64,000 bases of DNA, taken from the NCBI GenBank assembly GCA_904419285.1, contig CAJFQZ010000001.1, positions 62,001 to 126,000 of the forward strand. Reading direction: 5' to 3'. This DNA comes from Lachnospiraceae bacterium UBA1818. GTDB taxonomy: Bacteria; Bacillota; Clostridia; Lachnospirales; Lachnospiraceae. Positions 63,080 to 64,000 of the stretch are shown piece after piece (position 1 is the first letter of the stretch; every line of letters starts with the position of its first letter). The translations under genes were made by a program, and so were the position numbers. The notes under the pieces are model-generated. The model saw nothing but the letters and a program-made list of their open reading frames with translations. It made no database searches and was not told the origin of the DNA.

Positions 63080-64000
63080 TCAGTCAGCCTGATATTTCTG
63101 TTCGAGATACTTCTGTTCGAGATACCTCAGGAACGGTCCCGCATCCAGGCCGTGTCCGGTCAGCTTCCGTATCATCTCTCCCGCAGTCATACAGCAGCCG
63201 TACTGCCAGATATTTTTCTCCATCCATTCTGTCACAGGAAGGATCTCTCCCCGGCGGATCTTCTCCTCCATGTCCGGGATCTCTCTCTTCACAGCCTCCA
63301 GAATCTGGCCGTCATAAATATTTCCAAGGGCATAGCTCTGAAAATAGCCGATATAATCTCCCGCCCAGTGCATGTCCTGGAGCACGCCTTCCGTATCATT
63401 GGACGGACGTATCCCAAGATATTCTTCATATTTGTCATTCCATGCCTCCGCCATGTCCTCCGCCCGCAGTTTTCCCGCGAAATAGTCTCTCTCCAGTTCA
63501 AACCGAAGGATCGCATGAAGGCTGTAGGTCACTTCATCAGCGGAAATCCTCCTCAAGGTCGGCTTCACCTGATGGATCACATTGTAAAAACGCTCTTCCG
63601 GGATCTCACGGAACATAGGAATCTCCTCCTGGAGCTGTGGATAATAGTAGTCCCAGTATGCCCGGCTGTGTCCTATCATATTTTCAAAGAAACGGGCGTT
63701 CGCCTCATGGAAACCGCCCTCGATTCCGCCCCACATGCCGGCCCTGATCACCGGATCGCTGCTGCCGCTGGAATACATGGCATGCCCTGCTTCATGCAGA
63801 CAGGTAAAGATCAGATTGTAGCTTCCGCTCTTGTAGGTTGATACACGCGCATCCCTCGGCCCCATAAAAGAGGTAAAGCCATGCACCACCCTGTCGTTGA
63901 ACCCGCCCCGCTCCGGCCGGTATCCCAGCTCTCTTGCGAGCCGCTGCGCGAACGCCGCCATCTGCTCCGGATCACTGTCAGGGATCGGGTCTTCTTTCGG
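63080..64000 (-). CDS. M32 carboxypeptidase (C-terminal part)
   Basis: Zinc carboxypeptidase of the thermostable Taq type; the visible 306 residues are the C-terminal part of a protein normally about 500 long, and the start lies beyond the right edge. Zinc motif CLHEAGHAMYSSG, third ligand Glu in FHEANARFFENM, and the conserved DEVTYSLHAILRFELER and DMHWAGDYIGYFQSYALGNI. Cytosolic peptide degradation. The last codons hold an exact five-residue duplication (YLEQKYLEQK) from a 15-base tandem repeat. Confidence 0.95.
   Translation of the reverse strand, partial: PKEDPIPDSDPEQMAAFAQRLARELGYRPERGGFNDRVVHGFTSFMGPRDARVSTYKSGSYNLIFTCLHEAGHAMYSSGSSDPVIRAGMWGGIEGGFHEANARFFENMIGHSRAYWDYYYPQLQEEIPMFREIPEERFYNVIHQVKPTLRRISADEVTYSLHAILRFELERDYFAGKLRAEDMAEAWNDKYEEYLGIRPSNDTEGVLQDMHWAGDYIGYFQSYALGNIYDGQILEAVKREIPDMEEKIRRGEILPVTEWMEKNIWQYGCCMTAGEMIRKLTGHGLDAGPFLRYLEQKYLEQKYQAD

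Overview
The window looks like chromosomal DNA of a gut-type Firmicute, most likely a Lachnospiraceae-like clostridium. Reasons: low-GC-Firmicute style ribosome binding sites (AGGAGG) in a DNA of moderate G+C; feoA/feoB with FeoB-associated Cys-rich membrane proteins; small clostridial families (DUF3842, DUF6110, DUF6219, DUF6483); a very large secreted glycosidase with FIVAR and F5/8-type C modules; and an L-lactate dehydrogenase. Nearly everything is on the minus strand; the clear plus-strand genes are a DtxR-family regulator and a toxin-antitoxin remnant. No rRNA, tRNA, CRISPR array, phage or insertion sequence was seen.

Layout from left to right. 1-6191: an operon for the nickel-pincer nucleotide cofactor of lactate racemase (larE-larB-larC) running into a nikABC-type ABC importer that leaves the window on the left. 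6468-9869: DUF3842, a small protein, and a P1B metal ATPase with its tiny partners DUF6110 and DUF6219. 9899-13690: a fructose PTS operon (fruK, fruA) with a DeoR regulator and a promoter embedded in tandem operator repeats. 13857-18145: an iron locus (feoA, feoB, two membrane-anchored HMA proteins, an unusual Fur-like protein) divergent from a DtxR-type regulator; DtxR-like boxes precede feoA, feoB and the P1B operon. 18263-25740: a 2407-residue cell-surface enzyme carrying both a GH84 and a GH20 hexosaminidase domain, preceded by a LicT/BglG-type antiterminator RNA site overlapping a terminator.

25886-40979 is one long, translationally coupled surface-polysaccharide operon: two glycosyltransferases, a Wzm/Wzt-type exporter, a polyprenyl-phosphate sugar transferase, three proteins sharing an uncharacterised C-terminal domain (two with a COG5610-like HAD domain), and a set (DRE-TIM aldolase, KdsC-like phosphatase, KdsB-like cytidylyltransferase and a transferase with bacterial sialyltransferase motifs) that reads as a complete route for making and using a CMP-activated 3-deoxy-ulosonic acid without KdsA. 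This is the best candidate for an undescribed system.

41183-64000: L-lactate dehydrogenase with a palindrome inside its promoter; cobalamin/siroheme genes (precorrin-2 dehydrogenase, CbiC, a tandem CobU fusion); a split threonine/serine exporter; an oligopeptide-type ABC importer with an unknown protein between its permeases; threonine aldolase; DUF6483; a methyltransferase; a 207-bp nested inverted-repeat element; an FtsX-type ABC transporter whose ATPase has a His-rich tail; a two-component system overlapping a cobA-hemD fusion; an orphan RelB-type antitoxin with a truncated toxin; a small membrane protein; and the C-terminal part of an M32 carboxypeptidase.
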